From: Micrococcaceae bacterium Sec5.7
GTDB lineage: Bacteria; Actinomycetota; Actinomycetes; Actinomycetales; Micrococcaceae
Direction: 5' to 3'
Assembly: GCA_039636785.1 (NCBI GenBank)
Contig: CP144169.1
Span: forward strand, 1,054,001 to 1,118,000
DNA: 64,000 nucleotides
A program made the position numbers and the translations under genes. This document shows positions 17,503 to 26,587 of this stretch, piece by piece. The notes under the pieces were generated by a model. That model had not been told where the DNA came from. It was given only the letters and a program-made list of their open reading frames with translations, and did not search any database. Position 1 is the first letter of the stretch, and the number at the start of each line of letters is the position of its first letter.

Positions 17503-17994
17503 CGCCACCCCGAACGCGGAATCAATCCACCTACCGTCCGGCCGCACCGCCATCAGGCGCGGGGCGGCCGGCGGCAGGCCCGGCCCAGCCGAAGATCAGC
17601 GCTGCCAATCGCCAGATCAAACCCGGAGAGGTTGACCCGAATGCCCGTGCCTAGGACGCAATAGCATCGTTCCTTGGAGCAAGGTGTACGCGACCGCTTC
17701 CGCCAGTCCTGTGATTGTTAGCCGAGAATGGCGGTATTTTCACACTTCAATGGCGGTTCCTGGGCCGCGCTGGCGGGTTCCTCTCGCTCAGTCTTGGACA
17801 CCCGCAAGGCGTCGGCGGCAGCGACTGTGGTGACGGCTCTGACGCTCGGGGTATCAAGCAAGTCGTCGATGGAGCTTTGACCTTCCAGTTCCATGCTGAT
17901 CCTTCACGGCCGATTCGTCTGATCGGGTGCGTGGCCGGAATGGGCTTGCTGGTGCCGGTACAGGGTTGCCCTGTTGCCACCGCGCCCGTGCCTG
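17503..17994. other. Non-coding stretch with IS-terminus-like repeats
   Basis: No convincing complete gene. Around 17716-17760 the motif AATGGCGGT occurs twice around ATTTTCACAC, and TGGCGGTT-type motifs recur at 18270-18300. Such repeated short motifs are typical of IS21-type ends, so these may be old IS borders. On the minus strand an open stretch ending at 17717 (...LKCENTAILG) could be a gene tail; I do not recognise it. Confidence 0.35.
17538..17571 (+). terminator. GC-rich hairpin after the peptide-transporter operon
   Basis: CCGGCCGC and GCGGCCGG arms enclose a short GC-rich loop 36 bases after the last stop. No T-run follows, so termination is possible but not shown. Confidence 0.4.
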
Positions 17995-18120
17995 CGTCGC
18001 TCCGGAGGCATGCTCCATAAAGACCTTGACGGCGCCGGCGCCCACGAGGGCATCGACCTGCGCATCCAGGGTCTGCCCCCGCGTGCTGACTCGGGCATAG
18101 CCAATGACATTCCGAGTCAC
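17995..18120 (-). pseudogene. Truncated serine resolvase (N-terminal stump)
   Basis: Starts at GTG 18120 (AAGGTGG ribosome site) and reads VIGYARVSTRGQTLDAQ, the catalytic-serine strand of Tn3-type resolvases. Similarity stops after EHASGA, about 42 residues in; the catalytic domain and DNA-binding domain are missing. Remnant of a deleted transposon. Confidence 0.7.
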
Positions 18121-18430
18121 GGGGCCACCTTTCAATGATCAGGGCGTCCCATGTTCGAAAACACGTCATAAACCATCTTTCCCGCGTTCTGACCTGCTTT
18201 GATACCGGGAACGGGTTCTGACTAAAAATATCGGACCAAACCGCCGATTTGCGTGTGATTGTTCGTTCAGGATGGCGGTTAAATCGCAGCGGAAGTTGGC
18301 GGTTTTTGGGGTTCCGTTTGTGGAACCTCCGCCGGGCAGGTCAGGCACCGGTCCATGAAGTTTCATGTATATACGGAATCGTAGGCCTGGCGTCTATTTC
18401 AGTCGTACGCGGTGTTGCATTCGGCGCCCG
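18121..18430. other. Intergenic stretch between resolvase remnant and recombinase
   Basis: No gene supported. It contains several TGGCGGT-type short repeats (about 18273-18303), like those at 17716-17760 in the other part of this scrap region, and little else. Confidence 0.4.
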
Positions 18431-19003
18431 TCAAGCCAGTTCGCCGGTTCCCATGCTCAAGTAGCGGTACACGGTGGCGCGGCTGGCCCCGATGATCTTC
18501 CCGATGTCGGCCGGCGTGAGCCCCTGGGCCTTCAGGTCGCGGGCGCGCTTGACCTTCGCATGAGCGGCGGTGACTTCCCGCCGTCCGGCCTTCCGCCCGT
18601 GTTCGGCGGCCGCGGCCATGCCGGCCCTGGTCCGCTCGGCCAGCTGGTCGCGCTCGAGCTGGGCGAACGCGGACATGACGGTGAGCATGGCCCTGCCCAT
18701 CGGCCCCGTTGTGCTGATGCCCTCCGTGACGCTGCGGAAGTGCACGCCCCGGTGTTCCAGGTCATCGATGAGAGCCAGCAGGTTGCGGGTGTTGCGCCCC
18801 AGCCGGTCCAGCTTCCAGACGACGACCTCATCACCGTCCCGCAGGTGATCAAGCATCTTGTCCAGCTCGGGCCGGCTGGCCCTCGTTCCGCTCACACCGT
18901 GGTCGGTGAAGATCCGGTGGCAGCTCGCGGCATTCAACGCCGCATGCTGTAGATCCGCGTTCTGGTCCACGGTGCTGACCCTGGCATATCCGATACTCCC
19001 CAT
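18431..19003 (-). CDS. Serine recombinase (resolvase/invertase family)
   Basis: 190 residues, typical for Tn3/Gin-type recombinases. The catalytic serine is in IGYARVSTVDQN. VVWKLDRLGRNTRNLLALID and FAQLERDQLAERT are conserved, and the C-terminal helix-turn-helix is LTPADIGKIIGASRATVYRYL. I start it at ATG 19003, behind GGGGGAGC; longer frames run into IS sequence. A 59-base segment with a symmetrical site lies 108-166 bases upstream and recurs at 39.5 kb; this is the natural place for the recombinase target. Confidence 0.88.
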   Translation of the reverse strand: MGSIGYARVSTVDQNADLQHAALNAASCHRIFTDHGVSGTRASRPELDKMLDHLRDGDEVVVWKLDRLGRNTRNLLALIDDLEHRGVHFRSVTEGISTTGPMGRAMLTVMSAFAQLERDQLAERTRAGMAAAAEHGRKAGRREVTAAHAKVKRARDLKAQGLTPADIGKIIGASRATVYRYLSMGTGELA

Positions 19004-19110
19004 GCCCGCTCCCCCTAAACTCATCAAAGGCTCAGTTCCCTTTTGTTGAGAATAGCGTAAGTGAGACACATTGCTGAGACAAGACAGGGTCCCGGGAACC
19101 GCCGCGAATG

Positions 19111-19169
19111 CTGGGCTTCGACCAACCTCCGACGAACCGGCCATCCCGTCTTGATAAAGGATCCTTTGA
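19111..19169. repeat. Recombination-site-like repeat, copy 1
   Basis: About 59 bases, roughly 85 percent identical to 39541-39599 and in the same orientation. The right half holds the near-symmetrical TTGATAAAGGATCCTTTGA, a size and form typical of serine-recombinase crossover sites. It lies just upstream of the recombinase gene. Confidence 0.55.
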
Positions 19170-19222
19170 CGAGATAGACCTCGTTCATGTATGAACTCTC
19201 TGTCCCTACCGGTGTTTGGAGA

Positions 19223-19294
19223 ACCCAGCACCCGGCAGGCCACCGCGACGGGAATACCGTCCGCGGCAGGGTCAAGGACCAGCGGGAACGTCAT
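19223..19294 (-). pseudogene. IS3-family OrfB stump
   Basis: About 24 codons, MTFPLVLDPAADGIPVAVACRVLG, match the usual start of OrfB transposases of this IS3 group. After this the sequence no longer fits the family, so the integrase core is gone. It overlaps the end of OrfA in the arrangement normal for IS3 elements. Confidence 0.65.
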
Positions 19295-19584
19295 TTTGGG
19301 GGCAGCTCCCGGGCGAAGAACGCCGCTGCCCGGCGCAGGATCTCTTTCTCCTGCTCCAGCAGCCGGATCCGCTTCCTCGCATCCCTGAGCTCTGCCGCTT
19401 CCTTCTCCGTCACACCGGGACGGGTTCCACCCTCGATGTCGGCCTTCTTCAGCCAGTTGTGCAGGGTCGCTTCGGAAATCCTGAAGTCTTTGGCGATCTG
19501 GGAGATCGGGGCTTCATGCTTCCGCGCCACCGCGACCACGTCACGGCGGAACTCAGCGGCGAAAGGCTTGGGCATATTGAACAT
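19291..19584 (-). CDS. IS3-family transposase OrfA
   Basis: 97 residues. FAAEFRRDVVAVARKHEAPI and ISQIAKDFRISEATLHNWLK form the helix-turn-helix, followed by a leucine-zipper-like coiled coil RKRIRLLEQEKEILRRAAAF. A complete OrfA, but its OrfB partner is deleted, so the element cannot move by itself. Confidence 0.85.
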   Translation of the reverse strand: MFNMPKPFAAEFRRDVVAVARKHEAPISQIAKDFRISEATLHNWLKKADIEGGTRPGVTEKEAAELRDARKRIRLLEQEKEILRRAAAFFARELPPK

Positions 19585-20160
19585 CCTTGCTGCAAGGAGT
19601 GAATCCTCACAAGTCAGGAGTCAAGCACAGCCGGGGCAGTCCCAATGTCCGTCTCTTCAGGGAAAATTGGACTTGCGACAGAACAATTTCACAGGTCAGC
19701 TCGAAACACTCTCCCGGGCAAAACAACCCGCCCCCGCCAAACCCATCAACAGAGCCAGGAACAACTGAAGACCCGGAGCTTTCAATGAGGCTACTAAGCC
19801 GTCAACCGGAGGTTTTCAGATGTGACAACGAATCATTCTTCCTGGAGGTATTGGAGGCAACACGTGGCCCGTCGCTTGACGGCAACACGCCTTGGCGGGA
19901 CACGACGCGGCACAGGCCGCCTCGCCGCGGCTGCCCCAGAGGACGGGCTGGCCCTCAACGGAGGGCATGAGGCTCCCCTGCGTGACGAAGCGCGGGCCGC
20001 CTCGCTCCAGCGGAGCCCACCACCCGGTTTCAGTGCAGTGTTCGCCGGTGCGCAGGAGCTGTCCGGGGCTGCTTCCCCGGCGGATAGTGACTGGAAGTTG
20101 CATGGCTGTTCCTAGTGTGGGTCTGGTGAAGAGGCCGACAGCAGCTGGGCTCCGGCTGTA
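19585..20160. other. Gap between IS3 remnant and cupin gene
   Basis: About 576 bases without a supported gene. The stretch next to OrfA should include the IS3 terminal repeat, but its partner end is missing so I cannot place it. Short open frames here have no family features. Confidence 0.4.
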
Positions 20161-20197
20161 GGGGGAGGGCGCCGTAGACCGCGACGGCCTCCCCCTT
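20161..20197 (-). terminator. Hairpin after the cupin gene
   Basis: Arms GGGGGAGGGCGCCGT and ACGGCCTCCCCC form a strong stem 16 bases beyond the minus-strand cupin stop. No T-run on that strand; a factor-assisted or intrinsic GC-type terminator. Confidence 0.5.
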
Positions 20198-20212
20198 TCG
20201 ATCGGTCGGGCG

Positions 20213-21388
20213 TCAGTCGTCCTCGGCGGCGCCTTCCATGACGGCCGTGGGTGCGACGTAGCCGTTGGGGTCGATAACCCAGCCGGCGTCGTGGGCCGAG
20301 GCTGCCACGTCGGGCGCCCATTCAAGGCGTACGCGGTCGTCGCCCGGGTTGATCACCAGGAGCTCCCCGGTGCCGGGTGTCGCTGCGGCCTCGCCGCCCT
20401 CAAGGCAACGGAACTCTCGCCAGCTGTTGGCAGGAACGGAGAATGAATCGGACGGGCCCAGCTCCAGCGTGGTGCCCGCGTCCCCGTTGAGTGTGACGGC
20501 CCAGCGTCCGGACTTGACGAGGACGACCTGCGGCCGGTCGTGGCGGTGCCGAAGCATGCCTTCGCCCGGCTGAGCCCGCAACCAGGCAAGGTTGAAGCTG
20601 TGCGGCTCGTGGATCGGCGGGACCTGGCGGCGGTCCTCGGACATGCCGTAGCCGATCACGGGGCTCAGTTCCGCGCCGCCGCCCGGCAGCGCGTTGCACA
20701 GGAGCGCATGCCGGCTGTACCTGCGGTCCCCGGGCTGGACCACGCGGGAGCGCATCTGCTCGGGAGAGTAGCTGGTGAGCTCATCAATGAAATGCTGCTG
20801 CATCGGCTTGATGAGTGCCACGCCTTCCGGAAGATCGTCGCCGGCGACGGTGTCGATCAGGCGGTTGTCTGCCGTGAGGTGCAGCCCGTACGACTCGGCC
20901 TCCCGAAGCACGGACGGCCCCCAGATGATGCCACCCGTGTCGTCCCTGCCCAGAACGGTGTAAAGAAGTCCCTCGTCGGGCCCCTCGTTGGTGAAGCCAC
21001 GGAAGATCCAGGTCGGGACGGAAATGATGTCGCCGTCCCTGGCGACGTACTCCCCCTGTTTGCCGTCTACACCCCAGCGGAGCCTGAACTCCCCGCCAAG
21101 GTTGATGAACACCTCGGCGGTGAAGTGCAGGTGCAGGTTGTTGCTGATGCCATTGGGCATCCCGGCCGCGCCGGTGTTGAAGCCGTGCGGCTGGGTCAGG
21201 TTGACGTACTGGTTGGGGTTCTGGGACACGCCGGGGCCGATGAAGGCGTAGTTCTCCTTCTGGTCCGATCCCGGGGTCCGGCAGTCGATGAAGGCCGCGT
21301 TGCATGCGACCCAGTCAGTGCGGCGGATGGTCCGCCGCTGGATCTCCTGACTGTCAACGGTCAGTTCGGAGGCGGTGGTGCTGGTCAT
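20213..21388 (-). CDS. Double cupin-domain protein
   Basis: 391 residues with two cupin halves. In the first, HLHFTAEVFINLGGEFRLRWG carries the His-x-His...Glu metal set, with the second motif GDIISVPTWIFRGFTN. In the second, MLRHRHDRPQVVLVKSGRW and GPSDSFSVPANSWREF repeat the pattern. The fold resembles dioxygenases of the gentisate or homogentisate type as well as non-catalytic cupins. It lies in the LacI-regulated block just downstream of the NTF2-like gene and is probably co-transcribed. A metal-dependent oxygenase, isomerase or lyase is possible; I cannot assign the reaction. Confidence 0.75.
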   Translation of the reverse strand: MTSTTASELTVDSQEIQRRTIRRTDWVACNAAFIDCRTPGSDQKENYAFIGPGVSQNPNQYVNLTQPHGFNTGAAGMPNGISNNLHLHFTAEVFINLGGEFRLRWGVDGKQGEYVARDGDIISVPTWIFRGFTNEGPDEGLLYTVLGRDDTGGIIWGPSVLREAESYGLHLTADNRLIDTVAGDDLPEGVALIKPMQQHFIDELTSYSPEQMRSRVVQPGDRRYSRHALLCNALPGGGAELSPVIGYGMSEDRRQVPPIHEPHSFNLAWLRAQPGEGMLRHRHDRPQVVLVKSGRWAVTLNGDAGTTLELGPSDSFSVPANSWREFRCLEGGEAAATPGTGELLVINPGDDRVRLEWAPDVAASAHDAGWVIDPNGYVAPTAVMEGAAEDD

Positions 21389-21427
21389 GATGGTCCCTCC
21401 CTCGAGGAAGTTGCTTGTGGGGCTGGG

Positions 21428-22408
21428 TCAGTAGATATTGGCGGACGGGTCCGGGCCGTCGCCGCGGGTGGCATTGATCTGCGCCCGGAGGGCGATGTCG
21501 TCCCACAGCTTGACCTCGTTGACGATCCGGCCGTCCTGGACGAGGAACTGCGAGATGCCGAGGACGTCCACCGGCTTGCCGGTAGTGGCCCCGTAACGGG
21601 CCTGGCCGTTGTAGTCGCCTGTGAATTTCCATGTCACGGCGACCCGCAGGCCGCCATAGCGCGGGTCGTTGTGGGTCTGGATGTCGCGGACCTCGAACTG
21701 GCCGCCAGGGAAGGCGTCAAGGAATCGGAGCAGTTGGCGGCGGTAGCCTTCCGGCCGGATGATGAGGTTGTTGCCGACGGTGTGGAGTGTCAGGTCGCGG
21801 ACGAAAAACTCGTCCACCTTCCTCAGGTCGCGGCCGTTCCACACCTGTTGGATCATCGCGAGGACGTTCTCGACGTCGTTGCGGTAGTCGTCCGGGCGGG
21901 GGCCTGAGTCGCCTACGGCAATGACGTCGGCCGGTGCTGCTTCTGTGAAAGAGCCGGTGTATCCGCGGAAGGCCTTGGTGCGTGCGACCTCGTCGGGGTC
22001 GAGCCCGTGGTCGAGGGCATGGGCAAGCTCATCGCGGACCACCCATTCCTCGACCATCCGGCCACGGCGGTACAGGCAGTTGGCGATGGTAGAGCCTACA
22101 ACCCTGAAGCCGGCCTCGCCGGAAAGGACGAGGTGGGAGCTGAGGAATGCGTCCTTGCCCCGGGCTTCCCAGATCACATCACCGGCCTGTCCGATATGAT
22201 CCGGCGACTGCGAGATGCGCATCAGGCATCCTTCGATAACTTCCTGGCGCGTAGTCGACGTGCCGTACGAGCCGTGCACGATCGAGTCGGGCTCGTAGTT
22301 GTCACGGATGAAGCCGATCTGGCGTTCGACCCAAATGTAGTCGGTGACCTCACGGATAAAGTCGTCGGGATCGCTGTAGGGCTGGTAGGCAACGGGGTCG
22401 AGGGACAC
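21428..22408 (-). CDS. NTF2/SnoaL-like protein with two domains
   Basis: 326 residues that appear to be two tandem SnoaL-like (NTF2 fold) halves. The first, to about 150, includes DYIWVERQIGFIRDNY and GCLMRIS. The second starts near DVENVLAMIQQVWNGRDL and contains LIIRPEGYRRQLLRFLDAFP. The fold acts as a small-molecule pocket in cyclases, dehydratases and isomerases. GTG 22408 is chosen because the longer frame runs through the LacI-type palindrome. First gene of a minus-strand pair with the cupin protein, behind an operator at 22458-22471. Confidence 0.7.
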   Translation of the reverse strand: MSLDPVAYQPYSDPDDFIREVTDYIWVERQIGFIRDNYEPDSIVHGSYGTSTTRQEVIEGCLMRISQSPDHIGQAGDVIWEARGKDAFLSSHLVLSGEAGFRVVGSTIANCLYRRGRMVEEWVVRDELAHALDHGLDPDEVARTKAFRGYTGSFTEAAPADVIAVGDSGPRPDDYRNDVENVLAMIQQVWNGRDLRKVDEFFVRDLTLHTVGNNLIIRPEGYRRQLLRFLDAFPGGQFEVRDIQTHNDPRYGGLRVAVTWKFTGDYNGQARYGATTGKPVDVLGISQFLVQDGRIVNEVKLWDDIALRAQINATRGDGPDPSANIY

Positions 22409-22457
22409 GCTTGCACTCGCTTTCAGGAGGACTGGTTTCGCTACGGATGTAAGCGAG

Positions 22458-22471
22458 TGTATGCGTATGCA
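22458..22471. promoter_or_regulatory. LacI-type operator O1
   Basis: TGTATGCGTATGCA, centred on CG, between the LacI gene and the NTF2-like gene. It fits the shared form TGCATACGTATGCA seen at four places in this regulon. Expected to control the NTF2/cupin pair. Confidence 0.6.
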
Positions 22472-22519
22472 CAACGCCTTGGCAACCCCTTTTTGCTGAA
22501 CTTTTCCGTCAGCGACGGG

Positions 22520-23515
22520 TCAGGGAACGCGTCCCAGTGTGTCGCGCAGGACCATCCGCGAGCTGAAGGCGGACTCCTCGAAGGGCCGACCGGGGCTCTC
22601 GATCCGCTCGATAAGCAGGTCGGCTGCCCGGCGCACCATGGCATCCAAATCGTAGGCGATGGTGGTCAGCCGGATGATGGGCCATGAGGCGGAAGGAAGG
22701 TCGTCGAAGCCGACGATCGACAGGTCGCCCGGGACGTCGGCGCCCGCGCTGCGGGCGGCATTAAGCGCCCCGAAGGCGACGACGTCGTTGCCGCAGACGA
22801 TGGCGGTGGGCGGCTCGGGCATGTTCAGGAAACGCTCCGTGCCGGCTTGGCCGGTGGCCGTGTCGAACGGACCTCGATGGACATAGTGCGCGGGGATCCA
22901 GATGCCATGCTGGGAGAGTGCCTCGCGCAGTGCAATTTCGCGGTTGATAGCCGTACTCGTGTTGGCCGGACCGAGGATCGCAGCTATTCGGCGGTGGCCC
23001 CGCTCGAAGAGAGCTTCGGCGGCCTCGCCCATGCCCTGCGCGGGATCCACCACGGCCGAATCAGCCTGGACGGTCACGGATGTCCGGTTGAAGTAGACGA
23101 AGGGAAGTCCGCGGTCCCGCAGCCTGAGCGGCACCACAGAGTCGATCGTGGAGGTCGCCAGGAGCACGCCGTCGAGCCCGTTGGAAATGAGCCGCTCTGC
23201 GACGACGTCGTTATCCGCTGCCTCGGTGTGGAGCATGAGCTGATAGCCCCGCGCCTCCAACTGCTGGAACGCGGGCGCGATGATGTGCGGATAGAACTGG
23301 TTTTCAAGGTCCGTGAGCAGGAGCCCGATCCGCCTGGTCCGCCCGCTGGACAGGGCCCGCCCGGCGTCGCTGGGGACATAGCCGAGCCGCTCGGCAGCCG
23401 TGCGGACGCGTTCCTTGGTGGCTTCGGAGACACGCGGATCGTCCCGCAGGGCGCGGGACACGGTCGGCTGTGAAACGCCTGCGAGCTGCGCGACATCACG
23501 GCTGGTGACAGTCAT
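22520..23515 (-). CDS. LacI-family transcriptional regulator
   Basis: 331 residues. The N-terminal helix-turn-helix and hinge are VTSRDVAQLAGVSQPTVSRAL and the region to about residue 60. A periplasmic-binding-like sensor follows, with IGLLLTDLENQFYPHI, AIVCGNDVVAFGAL and SIVGFDDLPSASW. It lies between two target promoters and is transcribed away from the histidinol-dehydrogenase-like gene. Four CG-centred palindromes in the block suit this family. The inducer is probably the imported compound or its first product. Confidence 0.92.
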   Translation of the reverse strand: MTVTSRDVAQLAGVSQPTVSRALRDDPRVSEATKERVRTAAERLGYVPSDAGRALSSGRTRRIGLLLTDLENQFYPHIIAPAFQQLEARGYQLMLHTEAADNDVVAERLISNGLDGVLLATSTIDSVVPLRLRDRGLPFVYFNRTSVTVQADSAVVDPAQGMGEAAEALFERGHRRIAAILGPANTSTAINREIALREALSQHGIWIPAHYVHRGPFDTATGQAGTERFLNMPEPPTAIVCGNDVVAFGALNAARSAGADVPGDLSIVGFDDLPSASWPIIRLTTIAYDLDAMVRRAADLLIERIESPGRPFEESAFSSRMVLRDTLGRVP

Positions 23516-23575
23516 CTACTTCTCCCTACACTCGTCGACGCCACGGACGCCGCAAGGTTCTATCGAATCAGACTA

Positions 23576-23620
23576 TTGACCTCCGCGTTGGCCCGCTCCT
23601 AGTATAGACATACGTATGCA
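23576..23620 (+). promoter_or_regulatory. Promoter with LacI-type operator O2
   Basis: TTGACC (23576-23581), 18 bases, then TAGTAT (23600-23605) forms a good -35/-10 pair. The palindrome GACATACGTATGCA (23607-23620) covers the expected start of transcription. It drives the dehydrogenase-SDR-aldolase operon. GAGGA precedes the GTG start at 23637. Confidence 0.7.
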
Positions 23621-23636
23621 GCAACGAGGAGTAATT

Positions 23637-24971
23637 GTGGTCAAGTACCTGAAGCAAGCACCGTCCAAGTCCTTCGCAGACACGAGCCACGCCGACGTGG
23701 CCGAGCGCGTCGGCCAGATCATCGCGGAAATCCGATCCGACGGCGACGCGGCCGTCCGCAAGTACGCCGAACTCTTCGACAAGCAGACAGCTGAGTCCTT
23801 CCGGTTCTCGGACGCCCAGATCGAAGAGATCATGGGAACGCTCGACCAGCAGGTCATCGACGACATCGTCTTCGTCCAGAACCAGGTCCGCACGTTTGCG
23901 CAGGCGCAGCGGGACTCGATGCAAGACGTCGAGATCGAAACCCTGCCGGGTGTCTTCCTCGGCCACCGGCACGTTCCGGTGCAGGCCGCCGGCGCCTACA
24001 TTCCCGGAGGCAAGTACCCGCTCACGGCCTCGGCCCACATGACGATTATCACCGCCAAGGTCGCCGGCGTCCCCCGGGTCGTGGCCTGCACGCCGCCGAT
24101 CCGCGGTGAGATACCGGCCGCGACGATCGCCGCAATGAAGCTCGCAGGTGCCGATGAGATTTACCTGCTGGGCGGCGTCCAGGCTGTCGCCTCAATGGCG
24201 CTCGGCACTGAATCGATCAACCGCGTGGACATGATCGCAGGTCCCGGCAACGCCTACGTCGCCGAGGCCAAGCGGCAGCTTTTCGGCGAGATCGGCATCG
24301 ACCTCTTTGCCGGGCCGACCGAGATCCTCATCATCGCCGACGCCGATGCCGACCCGTTCGTTGTCGCCGTCGACCTCCTCTCCCAGGCCGAGCACGGACC
24401 GGACTCGCCCGCGATCCTCGTGACAACCTCCGAAAAGGTGGCCCGTGAGGCGCTCGAGTACATCGAACGCATCCTGCCTGACATGCCGACGAAGGACTTC
24501 GCCGAATCTGCATGGCGGAACTGGGGCCAGGTCATCGTCGTGGACGACCTTGACGAGGCCTATAGTGTCGCGGACCAGTTCGCGGCCGAGCACGTTCAGG
24601 TCTTCACCGCGGACCCCGCGGCGGCGCTGACCAAGATGCACAATTACGGCGCCCTCTTCCTTGGCGAGAACACGTGTGTTTCCTACGGCGACAAGGTTAT
24701 CGGCACCAACCATGTCCTCCCCACCCTCGGAGCCGCGAGGTACACGGGCGGCCTGTGGGTCGGGAAATACCTCAAGACCGTGACATACCAAACCATCGAG
24801 AATGCCGAATCGTCCGCCGAGCTGGGCAGGATCCTGGGCCGGGCTGCACGCGTTGAGCTCTTCGAGGGACATGCCCGCTCGGGCGACGTTCGCGCCTGGC
24901 GCCACGGCGGCGAGCAGTTCGAATGGATCGACCGTGCCTTGGCGGGCACCACCTCCGCCGGCGCGGCCTGA
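23637..24971 (+). CDS. Histidinol-dehydrogenase-family enzyme, catabolic paralogue 1
   Basis: 444 residues, HisD fold and length. Visible family features: the NAD-side ETLPGVFLGHRHVPVQAAGAY, zinc-side Gln and His in LSQAEHGPDSPA, catalytic Glu-His in AAEHVQVF, SYGDKVIGTNHVLPT, and a C-terminal His in EGHARSGDVR. HisD enzymes oxidise a primary alcohol through the aldehyde to a carboxylate with two NAD. No other histidine gene is nearby, and the operon is catabolic, so it is likely an alcohol dehydrogenase of the sulfopropanediol-dehydrogenase (HpsN) type or a relative. Start GTG 23637 is set by GAGGA. It overlaps the SDR gene (TGATG). Confidence 0.8.
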   Translation: MVKYLKQAPSKSFADTSHADVAERVGQIIAEIRSDGDAAVRKYAELFDKQTAESFRFSDAQIEEIMGTLDQQVIDDIVFVQNQVRTFAQAQRDSMQDVEIETLPGVFLGHRHVPVQAAGAYIPGGKYPLTASAHMTIITAKVAGVPRVVACTPPIRGEIPAATIAAMKLAGADEIYLLGGVQAVASMALGTESINRVDMIAGPGNAYVAEAKRQLFGEIGIDLFAGPTEILIIADADADPFVVAVDLLSQAEHGPDSPAILVTTSEKVAREALEYIERILPDMPTKDFAESAWRNWGQVIVVDDLDEAYSVADQFAAEHVQVFTADPAAALTKMHNYGALFLGENTCVSYGDKVIGTNHVLPTLGAARYTGGLWVGKYLKTVTYQTIENAESSAELGRILGRAARVELFEGHARSGDVRAWRHGGEQFEWIDRALAGTTSAGAA

Positions 24972-25729
24972 TGACATCGCTCACCGGCCGCACGGCGCTC
25001 GTCACTGGTGGCGGCACGGGCCTCGGCGCGGCCATTGCCCGGGCCCTTCACGGCGCCGGCGCCGACGTGGTGGTCGCAGGCCGGCGACAGGAGCCCCTCC
25101 AGGAAGTCGCATCAGGGCTGGGGGACGGCGCGAGCTGGCGCCTCGTGGATGTGGCCGATCCGGCCTCAGTGGATCAGCTCGAAAAAAGCCTGCGCGGGAC
25201 TGACGTGTCGATCCTCGTCAACAACGCCGGGATCGCCGGACCTGTCGCGCCGCTGACCGACATCACGCCCGATGAATGGGACGAGGTATTCGACGTCAAT
25301 GTCCGCGGCACATTTCTCATGTGCCGGGCGTTCCTGCCTTCGATGGTCAGCCGCGGCAGCGGAGACGTCATCAATCTCGCCTCGGTGTCCGGCAAACGGC
25401 CCCTCATTCGCCGGACACCGTACTGTGCCTCCAAGATGGCCGTGATCGGGCTCAGCTCGACCCTGGCATTCGAAGTCGGGCCGGCAGGCGTGAACGTCAA
25501 CACCCTCTCACCGGGGCCAGTGGACGGGCCCCGGATGGACCGCAACTTCCGCCTCGAGGCCGAGCGGACCGGGGCGAGCTACGAACAGGCGCAGGATGTC
25601 TTTGTCTCCCGCGCCGCCCTGGGCCGGATGGTGACCGAAGGGGAGGTCGGCGCGGCGGTGGTCGCCATGCTCGGCATGCCCGGGCTTTGCGGTGCCGACG
25701 TGGACCTCTCGGGGGGGATGGTCGCATGA
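24971..25729 (+). CDS. Short-chain dehydrogenase/reductase
   Basis: 252 residues, classical SDR. Cofactor loop TGGGTGLGAAIA (about residues 13-24), NNAG motif ILVNNAGIAG, catalytic Ser in NLASVSG and Tyr-x-x-x-Lys in YCASKMA. The C-terminal GADVDLSGGMVA is typical. It probably oxidises or reduces a secondary hydroxyl or keto group in the same pathway. Overlaps both neighbours, so it is made in step with the HisD-like enzyme and aldolase. Confidence 0.9.
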   Translation: MTSLTGRTALVTGGGTGLGAAIARALHGAGADVVVAGRRQEPLQEVASGLGDGASWRLVDVADPASVDQLEKSLRGTDVSILVNNAGIAGPVAPLTDITPDEWDEVFDVNVRGTFLMCRAFLPSMVSRGSGDVINLASVSGKRPLIRRTPYCASKMAVIGLSSTLAFEVGPAGVNVNTLSPGPVDGPRMDRNFRLEAERTGASYEQAQDVFVSRAALGRMVTEGEVGAAVVAMLGMPGLCGADVDLSGGMVA

Positions 25730-26490
25730 GGCCGCAACGGCGTCCCCTGCGCGAGCGTGTCCTCGCCGGCGAGCGGGTCTGCGGCGTCCTCCTCCGCATG
25801 CCCTCGGAAGAACTGGTCGAGATGCTCGCAGTGGCGGGGTTCGACTTCATCCTGATCGACTGCGAGCACGGGCCCTCAGATGCCGTACCCCTGCGCCAGC
25901 ACATCGCTGCGGCGGCAATGCACGGCGCCGACGTCCTGGTCCGTGTCGGGGAAGGCGAAGACGCCCTGGTCCTGCGCGCGTTGGACAGTGGCGCTGCCGG
26001 GGTGGTTGCTCCGCACCTTGACAGCGCGGAGCAGGCGCGGGACGTCGTCGCCGCTGCACACTATCCCCCGCGCGGGCGCCGGGGCTTCGCGACCTATGGA
26101 CGGGCCGGGTCCTACGGAGCCGTCAGCGGCCCGGAGCACAAGGCCAGGCTGGCCGAGGAGACCCTGGTGATTGGCATGATTGAGTCCCCCCTCGCGGTAT
26201 CGGCGGTGGACAAGATCGTGGCCGTCGACGGGCTCGACGGGCTGATGCTCGGAGCCGCTGACCTGGCCGCGTCCAGCGGCCCCGGGGACCTGTCGGTGCC
26301 GGAATCTCGGGCGCGTGTCAACGAGGCGCTTGCCTCGGCCGGGTCGTTGAGGCTGGACCTCGTGGGCGACGCGGAGGCTGCTGCGGCAGCCTATGCCGAT
26401 GGCGCACAGATGGTGGCGTACAACCTCACGCAGGCTCTTATGACGCAGTTTGCCGCGCTCTTGGAACCACGTCCAGTCCCCTCAACCTGA
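25726..26490 (+). CDS. HpcH/HpaI-family aldolase
   Basis: 254 residues. FDFILIDCEHGPSDA holds the metal-site region and substrate-binding EHG. PRGRRGFATYGRAGSYG and VIGMIESPLAV (with the metal Glu) are family hallmarks, followed by DGLMLGAADLAAS. Class II pyruvate aldolases of this family split 2-keto-3-deoxy or 4-hydroxy-2-keto acids into pyruvate and an aldehyde. Last gene of the operon, so it probably cleaves the end product of the oxidation steps. Start overlaps the SDR stop; a strong terminator follows. Confidence 0.9.
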   Translation: MRPQRRPLRERVLAGERVCGVLLRMPSEELVEMLAVAGFDFILIDCEHGPSDAVPLRQHIAAAAMHGADVLVRVGEGEDALVLRALDSGAAGVVAPHLDSAEQARDVVAAAHYPPRGRRGFATYGRAGSYGAVSGPEHKARLAEETLVIGMIESPLAVSAVDKIVAVDGLDGLMLGAADLAASSGPGDLSVPESRARVNEALASAGSLRLDLVGDAEAAAAAYADGAQMVAYNLTQALMTQFAALLEPRPVPST

Positions 26491-26507
26491 CCAGCTCACA
26501 AGAGAAT

Positions 26508-26558
26508 CGGCCACCCCGTCCCGCTGATTCATGCGGGGGCGGGGTGGCCGGTTCTTTT
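26508..26558 (+). terminator. Strong intrinsic terminator after the aldolase gene
   Basis: Arms CGGCCACCCCGTCCCGC and GCGGGGGCGGGGTGGCCG pair almost perfectly across an 8-base loop and are followed by GTTCTTTT. It separates this operon from the convergent minus-strand hydrolase gene. Confidence 0.8.
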
Positions 26559-26587
26559 GGGTCCCTGCGGCAGCGTTCTGGACGTTG

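Noticed and set aside
20540..21907. Plus-strand frame of 455 codons opposite the cupin and NTF2-like genes
   Set aside because: Repetitive Val/Ala/Gly/Asp composition typical of antisense GC-rich frames; it crosses two real genes.
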